From Whitmania pigra (taxonomy: Eukaryota > Annelida > Clitellata > Hirudinida > Haemopidae), in the NCBI GenBank assembly GCA_021613335.1, contig JAJTWR010000005.1, positions 153,501 to 217,500 of the forward strand: a stretch of 64,000 bases of DNA. Direction: 5' to 3'. A program made the position numbers and the translations under genes. Positions 21,337 through 34,229 of the stretch are shown in pieces; position 1 is the stretch's first letter, and each line of letters starts with the position of its first letter. The notes beneath the pieces were generated by a model. The model had not been told where the DNA came from and did not search any database. It saw only the letters and a list, made by a program, of their open reading frames with translations.

Positions 21337-22579
21337 ATGATGTTTTTAAAAAGTAATTTGGTTATCTTCTTGTGCATTAGAACATCAATTGTAGGTTAGA
21401 AAGTCGAAATGTTTTACAACAACATTTTAATTTTGATATGTTATTCCCAGATTTTTTTTTTGTAAATTAATATTCAGCTAATTGATTTAAACTAAATTCC
21501 TGAATCCAGTAATTGGTAAGAGGACAATCGCAGTAAGAGGACATTAGTCAATCAAGCGACATTAGCATTGAGTTGATAAAAAAAAACTTATTTGATGTAA
21601 TATTGCGCAATGCAGGCGAATTCATGTTTCCGTCTGATAAGTTAAGGTCGAGTCAAAGCCAAACGCTCACTTTTCATATGTCGTATTATGCGCACGATGG
21701 GAGATATGATACATATTCCTATTCCACTGAAAATCCATATACTTCTTTCGGAGGGGTGTGGTGGGAAGCTAACCTTGGCTCACGCCGTACAGTTACTGCA
21801 GTTAAAGTCTTTGCCTCAACGGTAAGGAAATGTGAGTTCACCCAATAATAATATTCTGTATTTCAAATTCAAATAGCAAATGTTTACAAACTCATTATGA
21901 AGTTTTTTTTTATTCATACTTGCATTTAGCTGGTCTTTCGAGTTTTTACTTATTTGTATCCCCATGACGGAACTAGATCCGTCAATAATTTATTTACATA
22001 GTTCCGATTTCCGAGGGTGTCCACAATGTTGAAGGCTGGGTTAGGACACGACATGTCAAACCACAGCTAAAAATAATAGATCGACTAAATCTCCTAATTA
22101 TAATAGAAATATAAATTCTCAGTAAGTATTCACGTGTTTATAAATTTTAACTGAAAAAATAATTGTGCAATTGACAAACTCTAATTACTATCCTTAAATG
22201 ACTAATAAGATGATTTGTTTGAAACATCTCGAACATCGACTTCAATTTACAAATGTTCCACGTTATTTCTTCATAATTAAATGTTGCTACGTTCTCGGCG
22301 ACGCATAATTAACATTGCCAACGTTCTCATGTTATAGATTCCAATACTCTGCATAATTTCGCAATCGACATTTGCGAGGAAAGTTTGGATGAGAATGGCA
22401 GAGAAACCTGCTTTCGTTGTGCTTTGTCACCTGAGGGATCTCTGAAACCAGGAGAAAACGTGACAATGAAATGCGGTGAAAAGCATTACGGACAATTTGT
22501 GGTTCTGAGTAAATTAGCCACTAAAGATGTTCTGTCCAAACAACTTGCTATTGCTGAAATCAACATTTTTATAGAATAA
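21337..22579 (+). CDS. Secreted single-domain F5/8C / F-type lectin-like protein (gene H)
   Basis: Exons 21337..21394, 21616..21831 and 22338..22579 predict 171 residues. The leader is MMFLKSNLVIFLCIRTSIV. The N-half carries YAHDGRYDTYS and WWEANLGS; the C-half carries ICEESLDENG, CFRCALSPEG and HYGQFVVLSK, ending LAIAEINIFIE. The donor at 21832 was chosen over an upstream gtaagg because it keeps the 216-base exon length. The second intron (506 bases) contains a degenerate SINE-like stretch near 21965-22075. Intact relics of its type lie at 15876 and 28850. Confidence 0.85.
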
Positions 22580-22974
22580 TATTATTGTTTATATTTAACT
22601 GATAAGTTGATTAACTAATGGATAATTGTTCATAGAATAGTACTAACCAGATGAGTAAGCGTTAAATTGATTTTGGTAATTCATAGTAAAATACAGCATG
22701 AAGCCATTATCCGCACAAATTCTGACCGGGAGTGGTTCGGATAATGACGTCGATAAGACTTTTATCACAATTTAACGTAATTAACGAATTTAATCACAAC
22801 ACACATTCAAAAGAATCACCAAATAAATATTTAAAATATAACTAAAGTTTCTTGTTTCGTCTAACGTCTACAAAATCTGAATAACGAGAGTTATAATATA
22901 TGTTTCAATATCTAATTTAACTTTTAATCTAATTAAATATATGAAGGTGTCTTTCAAACCAAGACAATCTTTAT

Positions 22975-24215
22975 GGTGGCATAAATTCAATCAGAGGACC
23001 TCAAAGCCACTGAACAAATGAGTCTTGAGAGTCTTTCAAAGACTTCAATTTTTAATGCGAATGTGACCTCAGGTGAAAGTATTTTCCAGATTGTTAGACC
23101 AACAACAGTAAACGTTTTCAGCACCTTTTGGAGTAGCGTCGAAGATCTAAGTCGTTTTCTATTAGGCAAGTCACAGAGTCGTAGGACTTTTGATGCAAGA
23201 TACGAGAGAGCCATCTTTTTTAAGCACTTGAAAATCAGAATAACTACTTTGAACTCAATTCTCCTTTCGATCCAGGGATGTCATTTCAGCTTTTGCCAAG
23301 AAGGATAGGAGTGGTGTGGTCACATTTCTACTTTCTCATCACGAGCATGGCAGCTGCATTGACGACGGATTGCAGGCGATGGGTCAAAGTTTTTTTGGTA
23401 GCTAGAACTGAGTTGCAACAATCGAGCTTTAACAGAACCAAAGAAGTGACAAGTGTTCTAGTAGCGAACGACGGAAGGTATGCTACAAGGGCTCGGATCT
23501 GCCGCATCAGAGCATCACGAAGCGCACGCGTGTTATATGGCCAACATATAATAGTCAGCATATAGGTGCATAATCCGAGAAGACGGCGAGATCTCTAACT
23601 AAGGAGGATGGAAATATCCAATCGTTTTCCAGGCGAAGAGCCTCGCTGGTGAACCAAATTACATCAGATTTCATTGAATTGAGTTTTATGCGACTCGATT
23701 TCATGCCCCGCGACGTTGCTGAAATGACAGTGACTATAAACCTGCTTGTCGTCGGCCTATAAGTGAGACAGCAGACCATCGCAGTATATATTGAGAAGAG
23801 GGCTGGATTGAGAACCAATCCCTGCGGAACGCCTCAGTTTGACAAAGCCCTGGAATTGTCCAATGTGTCACCAGTCTTAATCTGGCATTCTCGTCCGTTG
23901 AGACAGGACCGCAGCTAGCTGGGTACTGGTCCTTCAAAGTCAAAAGAAGACTGCAATCTCCGGCAAAGTATGTCATGGTCTGCGATGTAAAATGCTGTCG
24001 ATAACTCAAACAGGACTAGAAGTGTGAGTTGCTCTTGGTCGGCTGCCTCGAGAACATTTGAGAAGACCTTGGATGCAGCTGTTTCTGTCGAGTGATATTG
24101 ACGGTAGGCTGATTGGTTGATTGGTAAAAGTTTGTTATTGCCGAGATGTTTTGTAGTTAAGATAAACAACCATATGTCGGTAAGAGCTGGTATCGCCAAA
24201 GTCTAGATATGTTTT
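22975..24215 (-). pseudogene. CR1-like LINE reverse transcriptase relic
   Basis: Read on the minus strand, successive frames give NQSAYRQYHSTETAASKV, then DHDILCRRL, then GVPQGLVLNPALFSIYTA (the conserved GxPQGxxLxPxLF block), then LNSMKSDVIWFTS, and finally RTLVTSLVLLKLDCCNSVLA. This order is that of Jockey/CR1/L2-type polymerases. The catalytic YxDD region is missing and frames change repeatedly, so it is a truncated, inactive copy with neither the endonuclease nor the 3' end. Confidence 0.75.
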
Positions 24216-25078
24216 GTTTTGTTTTTTTTTATTTTTTGTCTTTTTTTTTTTTGAGAATGGGAGTTATGTAAGATGTCTTGAAAGATTGAGAGAGCACACC
24301 GTCACTGAGTGAAATTATTAAACAATTTGACGAGAAGCGGATCAAGATTTTAAAAAAGCTTTGTTGTCTAATTAAGCATCTAAATTAAATAAAGAATAGT
24401 GCAGTACTTCCCGAATAACATTAGCTAACTTGGCTCGCATTTGATTTATTTTTAAGAATACAGTTTTAAATTTCAAATATTTAAAGAATTCTCTTAATAA
24501 TAAAATTCAAACAAACCAGTTTTTTTTATGCTCCACACTTAAATCTATGTGTACATTATAATCAGTTATGTTTGTGCTGTATATTTCATTCCGACTTAAT
24601 CTTCGCTATTACTAGTTTTTTCTGTCTGAGACTCTAGAACCAGGATGATTGCTAAACTTTCGATTACTTACCATCGATATCTTTGATTTAAAAAGAGATT
24701 CTATAAAGATGGTTTTTGTTCTAGGTTGAAGTAATTTGAGTATCTTGATTCTAATCAATTGCCTAATCAATTTGTTTCAATTACACGTTCTTGTGGAATG
24801 GAGCCTACATATTTTACGAATGCATTTCCTCAGAGAAAAATTAACATTGGAACAACAGGAATTAAAAAATGTTCAGAGATAATTGTTGTGCAAAAACGAA
24901 TTTAGAATGTCTAAAATGATATTTATTAATATGTTACAATTTTGACAATTTGAAATCGATTTTACAAGTTTTATTAATAAAACCATCGTTTGGAAACAGT
25001 TACCAGAATGAAAAAAACTATCATCTCTTGCATATTATGATCATTGTCTGGTCATTATTTAAATCGTCAATATTGACG
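24216..25078. other. Intergenic, no feature seen
   Basis: AT-rich spacer with T-runs near 24220-24250. The last part (from about 24780) resembles the 3' flank of genes J and K (31310-31630 and 37310-37630). Confidence 0.4.
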
Positions 25079-27163
25079 TTAAAATAAAATCAGTTTTCGC
25101 ACATGAATTTCGACTTCAGACAAACTTATGCTCCCTGAACGACGTAGCTTCCTAATTAAGACATATCTTCCGAAATTGTATTGTATACACGTCATGGAAT
25201 ATCTTCCATAAGTCGGTATGACATAAATTTCCGTTATAACCCCGCATTGGACTGAACCTGGCAGGTACTGTGAATTCATAATACTGGCAGGAATGATATC
25301 AGCACTAAAAAGGTTGAGACCTCTGCTAACTATAAGAAATTTTAAATTAAGCAAAACATTGATGTCGTTGTGAACAAATTGAAAAGAAAATGTTATTATC
25401 ATCAAGCAGACCAAAGCATTTTTTTAACTTAGAATTTAGATGTTAATCTAAAATCTCATGTCGCATCAATGGTATAGTATTTGGTAGTAGTTTGGAAAAA
25501 AGCTCTGAGGCTTTGCGTTCCTGCGGTTAAAACAAGTCATTATGGTCATCTTTGGTACCCAGTTTGCAACACCGTAAAGCGCCTCAGGTTGATGGCTACT
25601 AACCAGGGATGTGCTAAGTGATGAGCCACTGAACTACTGAGCGAGTAACTCTAAGTGTAATATGTATTACATGAATAATATGTAATATATAATATATAAT
25701 ATAATACATAATAATATAATGTAACTATACAAGGATCTTGTATAATATAAAGCTATATATATTGTGTGTGAGTTTAAAAAAGCTGCACCCATCACAGTAA
25801 AGCGGGAGTCTGAAACACGTTGGAGCGCACGATCAGTTAAAGCTATCCATGAAGGACTGGATGAATTGTAGTAGGGCTGCCAGACAAATTATCGGAGTAC
25901 TCAACTATGACGCCTAAACCAGAAGTGGTGAAGAACAGTTAATCTTAAATTAAATCTTAATTGTATAGTTTTCTGGAATGCCATTTTTGGAAAAATTGAT
26001 GCGCCTACAAGATCCTACTATGAATTTCAACTGATATTGAATCTTTGGAGCAAGAACATGTCAAGATTCATGATGATTTGAGCCAAGTTGCTGTAGAAAA
26101 TGTCAAAACAAAATGCACAGCCTGAGGATTGAGGTGGACAGAAAAATTAAGCGACGAACTAGGAAGAGGACTTTCAGCCCATGAAGAAATTGTGAGGTTT
26201 ATGAAGACCATATTTGATCGACTTTGATAGATGTCGACACGTTTTTACGACTAAAAGACTTGAGCACAAAATTTGGATTGAAGCTAGACAATTACACAAG
26301 TAAGCAAATTGCATGCATTACAAATTACCCAATTATACCCCATGTAATTTCGTTACAAATTACAATTGTAATTTAAATTACTTAATTTCCTTAACCAACT
26401 TAAGTTACTGCTCATCTCTTCTACTAACGATTACGATTACTAAATTCTATTTGTTGTCCAACTGCATCCCTGGTATGACGTCCACACACTCACAAGCAGA
26501 GGCATGCCAGGAGTCGTAGAAAACTGAAAGCCTTGGCCCAGGCGGATATCGGCAACAAACACAACAATAACAACAACTACAATAATAATTACAATAATGA
26601 TAGAAAAATATAATAATATTACTCATCATCATCATCCAAAAGAGCCTAACATCGGAAAGTCTAGGACTCACATCCATCTGGAGGTGGTCCTATGATAACG
26701 ATTACAGTGACAGTGTGCAGGTATTGCATGTCAGCCTCCCACCATGGCACGAACTTCCACCATTCTGGAAAAGAATTATTCGATCCAACGGCTGTTGAGT
26801 AGCTGGTGATGTCACCATCTAGGGCGAATCTTGCATCGTGTCCATTCCATGTCTTACTTTGAATTGCTGTCAATAACTCCCGCGGAAACACTACTATAAT
26901 GGAGTGAGTGTTAAAATTATAAAATATGACAAGTGAATTTATAACTAAAACGATTTAAACCTTTAGCTCAAATTCGACGTTGAAATAAGATTTAGGTTGA
27001 ATTAGATTTAAACATTTTATTGTATATTTTGACATTCTGCTATTGTTAAGTTATCTCTACCTCCGAACGATGTTCCGACGAACATAAAAGTGACCAAAAT
27101 AAGTGTCGCCATCCAAGATATCAAGGCCCGGATTGCAGTCGGAGTTTTTGGAACGATTTTCAT
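25079..27163 (-). CDS. Secreted single-domain F5/8C-like protein, subtype 2 (gene I)
   Basis: Minus-strand exons 27061..27163, 26672..26893 and 25079..25329 predict 191 residues. The first exon is a long leader (MKIVPKTPTAIRALISWMA, then a hydrophobic stretch ending FVGTSFG). The N-half contains RFALDGDITSYST and PWWEADMQYLHTV, with a doubled-tryptophan insertion FPEWWKFV before it that is specific to genes I, J and K. The C-half contains FSADIIPAS, YMTC-type cysteines and FGRYVLIRKLRRSGS, ending LSEVEIHVRKLILF. The N-half acceptor has an alternative three bases downstream. The 1342-base second intron holds an hAT-like relic. Confidence 0.85.
25490..25660 (-). repeat. Possible tRNA-derived SINE relic
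   Basis: The minus strand contains ctcgctcagtagttcagtgg, reminiscent of a tRNA A-box region, followed by ggttagtagcc. It is degenerate and its ends are not definable. It lies in the second intron of gene I. Confidence 0.3.
25780..26240 (+). pseudogene. hAT-type (DUF4371/ZMYM-like) transposase relic
   Basis: One frame reads PITVKRESETRWSARSVKAI, matching the TRWSxR...A block of DUF4371-containing hAT transposases, and after frame changes there is FWNAIFGKIDAPTRSYYEFQ. Stops are frequent. It is an old fragment in an intron of gene I on the opposite strand. Confidence 0.5.
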
Positions 27164-27169
27164 TGCTTA

Positions 27170-27985
27170 CTTTACAATATCAATTGCTAAAGTTTTAACG
27201 GGTTTCTTTCGTTTTGGTTAAAATATTTCTTATTATATATCGTTCATTTACTAATAAACATATCTACCATCTCCTAGCTCTAAATCGATTTGAAATAATT
27301 AATGGCTTGTTACAGCACTTAATTTGAAGATTAGATGGCAAAATTAGAAAGCCATTTGTCATGTAATAATCTTGGACGTTATTTTTATTTAGGCCAAAGC
27401 TATCCCTCACCATCTGTTGTTTGAAAAAACAGACAGGAAGCATGCATACAAAATATTAAGTAAAGATTACTGGAAACATAAAATTATCTTTATTGCTAGC
27501 GCCAGAGTTATCTGAAATCAATTATTTGTTATTTTTAATATATATTTCAATCTTCATCATCTTTACAAAATAGTTCAATATTAAATTTTGTTGTTACCAA
27601 TGCATGCAAACCTCTCCCAGGATCCATCAACGCATTTCATGAAATGTTCGCAAATCCAAAAGGTCAAAATCCCACAAACTGCTCAACCACAAAATCAAAT
27701 GTCGTAAATCTTGTCTCCACAAAAAAATTTAATTCTTGTGGGCCACTAGGATTGACAATTTCAAAGCATTCCATCTAGTTCAGCGGCTTTCAAATTGTGG
27801 ACCTAGACACTGAGAAGTTAATATTTTTCAACTGTATTTAAAGACATTTTTGACAAATTGATTTTTTAGTGCAAGCATTTTTTGGCTATTATATAACACC
27901 CAGTGTCGCTTTGGGTCGTTTGCAGGTGATAGTGTGTCATGATAGCGATTGGCTTGCAGGCTGACTAGACACAAACTCGTAGCTG
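27170..27985. other. 5' flank of gene I and intergenic sequence
   Basis: The first part (to about 27400) shares ttaatggcttgtta and acttaatttgaagat with the flanks of genes J and K. The part near 27750-27780 (gacaatttcaaagcattcca) matches 17915..17945 and 35195..35210. No gene is seen. Confidence 0.4.
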
Positions 27986-27989
27986 TGGT

Positions 27990-28250
27990 CTGGAATTGGT
28001 TATATTTTTGAGTTATTATTATTCGTATGGTTTTTCTCAGATAAAATTAAGTAATGAAAGTGTTGGTGTGGAGTTAAAAAAAGCATGCACTTAAGGGCAT
28101 TATTCTCTCGATATAATCTACTTAAAGTTGATTGAAGACCATTTGGAAATGATATGAAATAAAATAAGCAGTCGATTTATTTATTTGCATTAATTTGACA
28201 AATGGCTTTATAAAGTTGTTTTATCTTTCCAATTCAATCATATTTTAATT
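27990..28250 (+). promoter_or_regulatory. Copy of the shared upstream module
   Basis: Similar to 18000..18250 and 35878..36110, with gcatgcacttaagggcatta, cagtcgatttatttattt and cattaatttgaca. No functional gene follows; an H-like relic lies 0.6 kb downstream. Confidence 0.4.
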
Positions 28251-28327
28251 ATTATTTATACGCTATAATAAATAATGATGAAAATGATATAATGATGAAA
28301 AGGAAGTAATTTCAAATATGACATAGA

Positions 28328-28502
28328 CAGGGACGTAATTGAGGAGTGGGGGCAGGAGGGGCGTTGCCCTGATTTTGAAGCAGACCCAAAACGTTTTGAG
28401 AGGGTTTACCCCTCCTGAATTTTGGATTGAAGCAAAAAAAGGTTATCTTTTTAAGCTGTGCAGGGGTTTGCCCCCTTGGAAAATGCTGAAATGACGTCCC
28501 TG
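28328..28502. mobile_element. 175-bp hAT-like MITE with 8-bp duplication GACATAGA
   Basis: Ends CAGGGACGTAATT and (complemented) CAGGGACGTCATT form inverted repeats, flanked by gacataga at 28320..28327 and 28503..28510. The interior is G-rich and non-coding (ggggcgttgccct, gtgcaggggtttg). The same insertion is present at 36190..36382, so it predates the duplication of this segment. Confidence 0.72.
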
Positions 28503-28849
28503 GACATAGACTAAGATATTTATATATTTAGAGTATATAAATTTTATATTTTAAAATGATTTTGTAATTTTTGGAAAAATCAAAATCGTGAAAAATTAAT
28601 TGTCATCAATATTGTAATCATATATTTATAAATGGACTTAATTCAAAATTGTAAATAAAATAGGTAATCATTTCATTTGAAATGCTACCGATCACCGTTA
28701 GTCGATTCAGAAATTTATGATTTCTATGGTTCTCGCTATTAATCGTTTTGTCGGCGGAGTTTATTTGTTGGATATATCTAGTGCTGTGTTCAAAGGTTGG
28801 TTGGATAAAAACAAACTCCGTCTCTATATATATATATATTCAGGCAAAT

Positions 28850-29361
28850 TCATATTTCCACTTTGCATTCCCATATTAGCTAACAATTCCAGTTTTTGTC
28901 TTATAAGGTGCATGATGAGAATATGATAACGGTTTAATCGGCTGGTTTTTTTTTAATCAAAGCAAAAATTTTTTGAGTTCAATTGTTATTGCTAATTTTC
29001 AAACGTCAACTAATTTTGAGATGCAGACTCATTATTCATTTTAACACCTCGCTTGCAAGTAATTCTGATTCGTGTTGCTGTTTTGTGAAGCAACGAATTT
29101 ATCAATTTCCTATCAGCTTGTAAGCTTTTCATTGCCTCATTAAAGAATCTTCCTTTCTGGAAAAATACAATTTCTATTTGCACTGAACGTTCACTGAAAC
29201 CAAAACCATTTCGAACCGCATTGCGCGCTCAAATACCAAAAGATTTTATAACTCTCAAAAGAGGAATTAGTTGGACAATGATTACATCTGTTTAAACTCT
29301 AAAAGTTGCCCTTCCTGATAGTCAAATCGCATTAGCTGAAATCCGAATGTTTATCGGATGA
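28850..29361 (+). pseudogene. Gene H-like relic (N-half start and decayed C-half exon)
   Basis: At about 28852 the words ttcaggcaaattcatatttcc match the start of the second exon of gene H (gcaggcgaattcatgtttcc). From 29165 to 29361 the decayed last exon shows aatttctatttgcactgaac, gcgctcaa, ttggacaatgattaca, ttgcccttcctgata and gcattagctgaaatccgaat. Stops and frameshifts abound. The downstream flank is paralogous to that of the relic at 15330..15590. Confidence 0.6.
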
Positions 29362-29478
29362 AGATGGATTTGTAATAATACATTAACAAATCAATGATTT
29401 ACCGTAACAATTTGTTTATAAGGACACATTAAGCTCTTTAGTTATTCTAGACTGCGATCTTTTAAAGACTACTTTAGG

Positions 29479-31032
29479 CAGTGATGCCGAGTACTTAAGT
29501 ACATGAGTACTTTCAAAATTGTGTACTTAGTACTTAGTATTTAAATACATTTTTAATAATTATTAATAAGTACATTTTAAGTACTTTTAAATTTAAAAAA
29601 AAAAAATTTTTTTTTAAATGAAAGTCTAAATGTTTTGATTTCTAATCTTTGATTTCCTTTACTATATGCTTGTCTCTTTGTTTCCTTTGTTCTCTTTGTA
29701 TTGTCGTTTGTTTACATTTGTTGCAAGATGGCCGAACTATTTGAGCGTTCCGAAAGCAGAGAAGTTGACATAGTTTACCCTTTAGTTGTTAAAACTTACT
29801 TCAATAAAATAGTATTGGATGATGGAGAAAATATTGAAGCTTTATGTAGTCTTTGCGTGCCTAAAAAGAAATCCATTCGTGGTCAACGCAAAGCGCCTTC
29901 AAATTTCGTCAAGTATCTTAAAGTATCTTTCAGGATAAGTAGTTGAATTAAATTTAATGAGTACTAAAAATTTAAAATGTTCCTTTCAGAGAATTCATGG
30001 TGAACGTTATATCGCTTTGATGCACGAACAGAAGAAAGCAGTCAAGCATAAGAGTTCTGATATCCATGAAAGTCCAGGTTTATCACTCAAGAAAGCTCGA
30101 ATAGAATTGAAGGAAAAAGTGTCAGAAATGTACTGGCAAGTAACGCCAAAGAAAGCAGAAAATTTAATAGTAGATTTTGTAGTCAGTGAGATGCAGCCTC
30201 TCTCTATTGTAGAAAGTTCTGGGTTCAGGAATATGATCAAAGGGATCAATCCAAGAGTCAAGGTGATGTGCAAATTAACACTAAAAAACAAAACAAATTT
30301 CTATGTTTGATACAATGGTAGCCAATCTGAAAAAGATTACATGACTGTGAACATGTATGCACCACAGCTGACATCTGGACTCACCATGCTCGAAGTTACA
30401 TTGGTGTTACGTGCCATTGGCTGAACCAAAGTGATTACAGTCGTCACAGTGCAGCACTTGCATTTAGACGATTTCGAGGTACTCATTCATTTGACAAAAT
30501 TACATCCACTCTTATGAGCATCTTTACAGAATTTGACCTCGACAGCTCTAATATAGTGCATGTTGTTACTGACAATGGAGGTAATTTTGTTAAAGCCTTC
30601 AAACAATTTTCTGAGCAAAACATATTGGAGGTGGAACCATCTGATGGATGCGACATTGATGACGAGACTAATAGTCATTTAGAAATATCACAGTTTTTTG
30701 AGCAGACGGAATCAGAATCATGTATTTATCTGCCTTCTCATTTACCATGTTTCTCACACACATTAAATTTGACTCTGTGACCAATATTTTGAGAAATTGC
30801 TTCTATTAAAGAAAAATAAACGATTTTATTGATAAATGTAAATTCTGTTATTTGTGTTAACATTGTATTGAAGATAACGAATATTATTTCTGTTCAATGA
30901 AGGAAAAGTACTTGTACTTATACTTAAGTACATTGGCTACAACGTACTTGTACTTGTACTTATAAATACATTCAGCCCCAAGTACTTGTACTTATACTTA
31001 AGAACATTTTTGGAGTACTTACGGCAACACTG
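29479..31032 (+). mobile_element. hAT transposon with near-perfect 8-bp duplication
   Basis: Left end CAGTGATGCCGAGTACTTAAG and complemented right end CAGTGTTGCCGTAAGTACTCC; flanks actttagg (29471..29478) and actttacg (31033..31040). Subterminal regions repeat gtacttgtactta-type words. The paralogous position at 15660-15690 (gactactttaggttttt) is an empty site. The transposase inside is fragmentary. Confidence 0.82.
29728..30780 (+). pseudogene. hAT transposase with BED finger, degenerate
   Basis: A start at 29728 gives MAELFERSESREVDIVYPL and a BED finger with ALCSLC. A likely intron (about 29924..29989) or frameshift is followed by RIHGERYIALMHEQ, where the first zinc-ligand histidine appears to be Y (KYLK). 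Later frames give NPRVKVMCKLTL, then HARSYIGVTCHWL, then SSNIVHVVTDNGGNFVKAF (the catalytic TDNGxNxxKA region), and a stop after HTLNLTL at 30780. Frames shift near 30300 and 30450, and the C-terminal dimerisation part is missing. Confidence 0.7.
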
Positions 31033-31633
31033 ACTTTACGTTATTTCTCAATCACGTCTGAATGCTATTAATAAAGTGGCATCAACAACTAATGTGCAAA
31101 TAAATCATTCAGAGCTTCCAGCTTTTCATAACAGCAGCATTTCAGTGGATTATTTGATTATTACCAAATATCGAAATAATCACTTTAAAATAAATCTGGA
31201 GATTTTAAGATAAAAATCAATTATAAATTGACAAAATGCCAAATGTTTGTGCCAATAAAACAAGATTCGACAAGAATGTGTTTTTGTAAAAATATTTTAC
31301 ATAATCAATTAGTTTCAATGAGACGTTTTAGTGGAGTGACGCCAAGATGCTTTTGAGTGTATTTCCTCATACAACAATTAACGTCTGAAACCGTAGGTAT
31401 TTGAGAATGGCAATATTTTCTGACCGAAAACAGATTCAAGCATTTTTCTAATGTCTAAGATTATTTTTATTAATATGTTAATGAATCACAAATCTGAACA
31501 ATTTTAAGAATTTGAAATCGATCTGACAAGTTTCAAAACCATTGTTCGGAGACAATTATCAGTACGACAAACTTATTCTCTTTGGTACATGGTAATTATT
31601 GGCTGGTCATTATTCAAATCGTCAATATTGACG

Positions 31634-34123
31634 TTAAAATAAGATCAGTTTTTGCACATGAATTTCAACTTCAGACAAACTTAGACTCCCTGAACGACGT
31701 AGCTTTCTAACTATGATATATCTTCCGAAATTGTATTGCATACATGTCATGACATATTTGTTATACAGCGGTATTACGTAACTTTCCGGTATAATCCCAC
31801 ATTGGACTCCACCTGGCATGTACTGAAACGTCATAATACTGTGAGGAAGGATATCAGCACTAAAGTGGAAAAGCCCTCTGCTATCTAAAAGAAATTTTAA
31901 AATAAGCAAAATATTTAAATCGCGCTGAACATATTTACAGGAATTATTATCATCAACTGACCAAAACATTACGTAATTTAGATTCTAAAATTTCATGTAA
32001 TGTCGATTCATCAATGGCGATATTTGTTGTCCAAATGACATCTTCGCTACAATTGTTCACAGGCAGACAAACTCACACACACACACACACACACACAAAA
32101 GCCGCCCCAAATCCGAAACTATGACCAGGCGTTTAACGACAATGGACACATCAACCTCAACAACAGCAACAAATGCAACAGCATCAAAAATAATATTGAT
32201 GATAACGACGACGACAAGGATAATTATGATGATAACAATACATTATTACTACTATTTACTACTGCTATGTTCTTACTGTTTCTTACTTATAATAAATATT
32301 AATAAAAAGCTATTTATCGCAAGATGAGATCTGAAGATGGGGACAGATCAGTACAGATTGTGATGCAGATCAATAAATTTTTGGGGCGCCTGATCCATAA
32401 GGACCCTAGAACACAAGGACCCTGAAACCAGAGGCATAAAAACTTTAAAATCATCGAACGGGAGTTGCAAAAAAGAGGCTCAAACAGACATTGAAACTCG
32501 CATCACAACCAACGTTGGAATCAAAATCCCGTATCTTTGCGCCTTGAACTCCATGACATTGCCGTAGTCGCCGACGCAGCTGATCTAGACTATATCTATG
32601 AGAGCAAAAAAGACAAATGCGACATGCCAGAAAGCCACGCATAGATAGACAAGAATTCTTAGAATGCCTGCCTGACCCTCGTTTTATTCTTAATTTTTAT
32701 CAGTCCGAGGGCTATTTCGAGGATAACTAATTTTTCACTGCTTCATTGCCCAAATTGCATGATTATTGCTCAATTTGATTGATCTCAAGTAAAACAAACT
32801 TGGCTAAACAAAGTTAGCCTCTAAAAATACTGTATCATTATTAAAATTACCAACTATTAAATTATCTGAAAATATCAGAACAACAGATCGAGATGTTGCT
32901 TTATAAGAATATTGGTAGAATTAAAATAAAATAATCACATTTTGTTTATTAATCGTTGGTTGGAATTCTCATATTTGACTTGCTTAAGTATGTTTTACCT
33001 TCACAATCCCGCGGAGATCCCGAGCCATGCTGGGGTAGTTTTTAAATTTGTTATTTTTTCAGAATGTTTGCATTTGTTCAAATTGTTTTTATAAAAAAAA
33101 AAATTTTTTTTAAATATATATATCTATCTATAAAATATGTCTGTAGCCCCCATAACAAGCAGCTCATAGCAAAGATCGCACGAGGCCAAAAGTTTTTTTA
33201 CAAGGGTCACACCAGGATTACGAATTCTACCTTATATAAGACTTTAGAAACTCGGACTCAAGACACTGGAATACCGACGCCTCTCTATGATTTATGCCTC
33301 TGTCACAAAATGTTACACAGCTTCACTCACTGCACCATCCCCCTATTCCCCAAAGTCCTGTTATCTCATACAGTCTACGCCATGAAAAATGCTCAACTAT
33401 TCTCAGCCTCCACTTCTTCTCCAACCGAATCGCAAAACCCTGGAGCTCTCTACCCCCAGATATTATTAGCTCTACAACTGATAGTCGATTTAAAGCCTGT
33501 ATTTCTAACACCGACTTGAGAAGGTTTCTAACAATTTAATTGACTTAAATTTGATATATGCACAGATGATCTGACATCAATTTGTGTTAGCGCTCACTTG
33601 TGAACCTTTTTTTAGTTTCAATTAACAAATAAATATTAAAATCTACAATTCCGTTCCTGTGCTGGTAAATAAAACTAAGTTCTTACTGTGTCCATATGCA
33701 ACAACAGATAATCAAAAATCAAAAAAAGGTAGAAAATCTAAAGCTATAAGACTCACATCCATCTGCAGGTGATCCAACGAAAACAATTACAATGACAGTG
33801 TGCAGGATTTGCATGTCAGCCTCCCACCATGGCACGCCCTTCCACCATTCGGGAAAGGAATCATTCGAACCGAGAGCGGTTGAATAACTGAAGACGTCAC
33901 CGTCGATGCCAAATTTTGCATCGTGGCCGTTTATTGTCCTACTTTGGATGGCTGTCAACTTCCACTGCGGAAAAACTACTGCAGAGCGAATCATAATTTA
34001 TATATAAAAAAAATGCATCTCAAATGCTAGATGTTCGTTTCACAATTTAATTTTCTTGGATTAAATTAAATTGTAAAACTTTGTTATTAACTTCACTTTT
34101 CAACTATTTGTAGGTTACTATGC

Positions 34124-34168
<45 letters not shown>

Positions 34169-34229
34169 CGATCGATGTTCCGACACACATAAAAATAACT
34201 AAAATATGTGTCGCCACACAAAACATCAT
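31634..34229 (-). CDS. Secreted single-domain F5/8C-like protein, subtype 2 (gene J)
   Basis: Minus-strand exons 34166..34229, 33757..33978 and 31634..31884 predict 178 residues. The leader is MMFCVATHILVIFMCVGTSI. The N-half has KFGIDGDVFSYST, FPEWWKGV and PWWEADMQ; the C-half has FSADILPHS, MTCMQYNFGRYIIVRKL and the terminal LSEVEIHVQKLILF. All junctions are phase 1. The gene is nearly identical to gene K in a duplicated block. The 1.87 kb second intron holds a CA repeat, low-complexity sequence and a LINE fragment that are also duplicated in K. The frame is intact. Confidence 0.86.
32073..32098. repeat. (AC)n microsatellite
   Basis: An uninterrupted cacaca run in the second intron of gene J; the paralogous site in K (38076..38092) is much shorter, showing slippage after duplication. 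Confidence 0.9.
33155..33541 (+). pseudogene. LINE reverse transcriptase C-terminal fragment (in intron of J)
   Basis: Plus-strand frames contain HSLHHPPIPQ-type and FFSNRIAKPWSSLPPDIISS sequence followed by FKACISNTDLRRFL and a stop, the usual end of a non-LTR polymerase. A short frameshift separates the two readable parts. A duplicate lies at 39150..39552. Confidence 0.65.

Noticed and set aside
32121..32327. Threonine-rich 68-residue frame, with a related one at 38054..38323
   Set aside because: Produced by simple repeats (aac/aca/gat) in an intron of genes J and K; the two copies differ by frame-changing indels.
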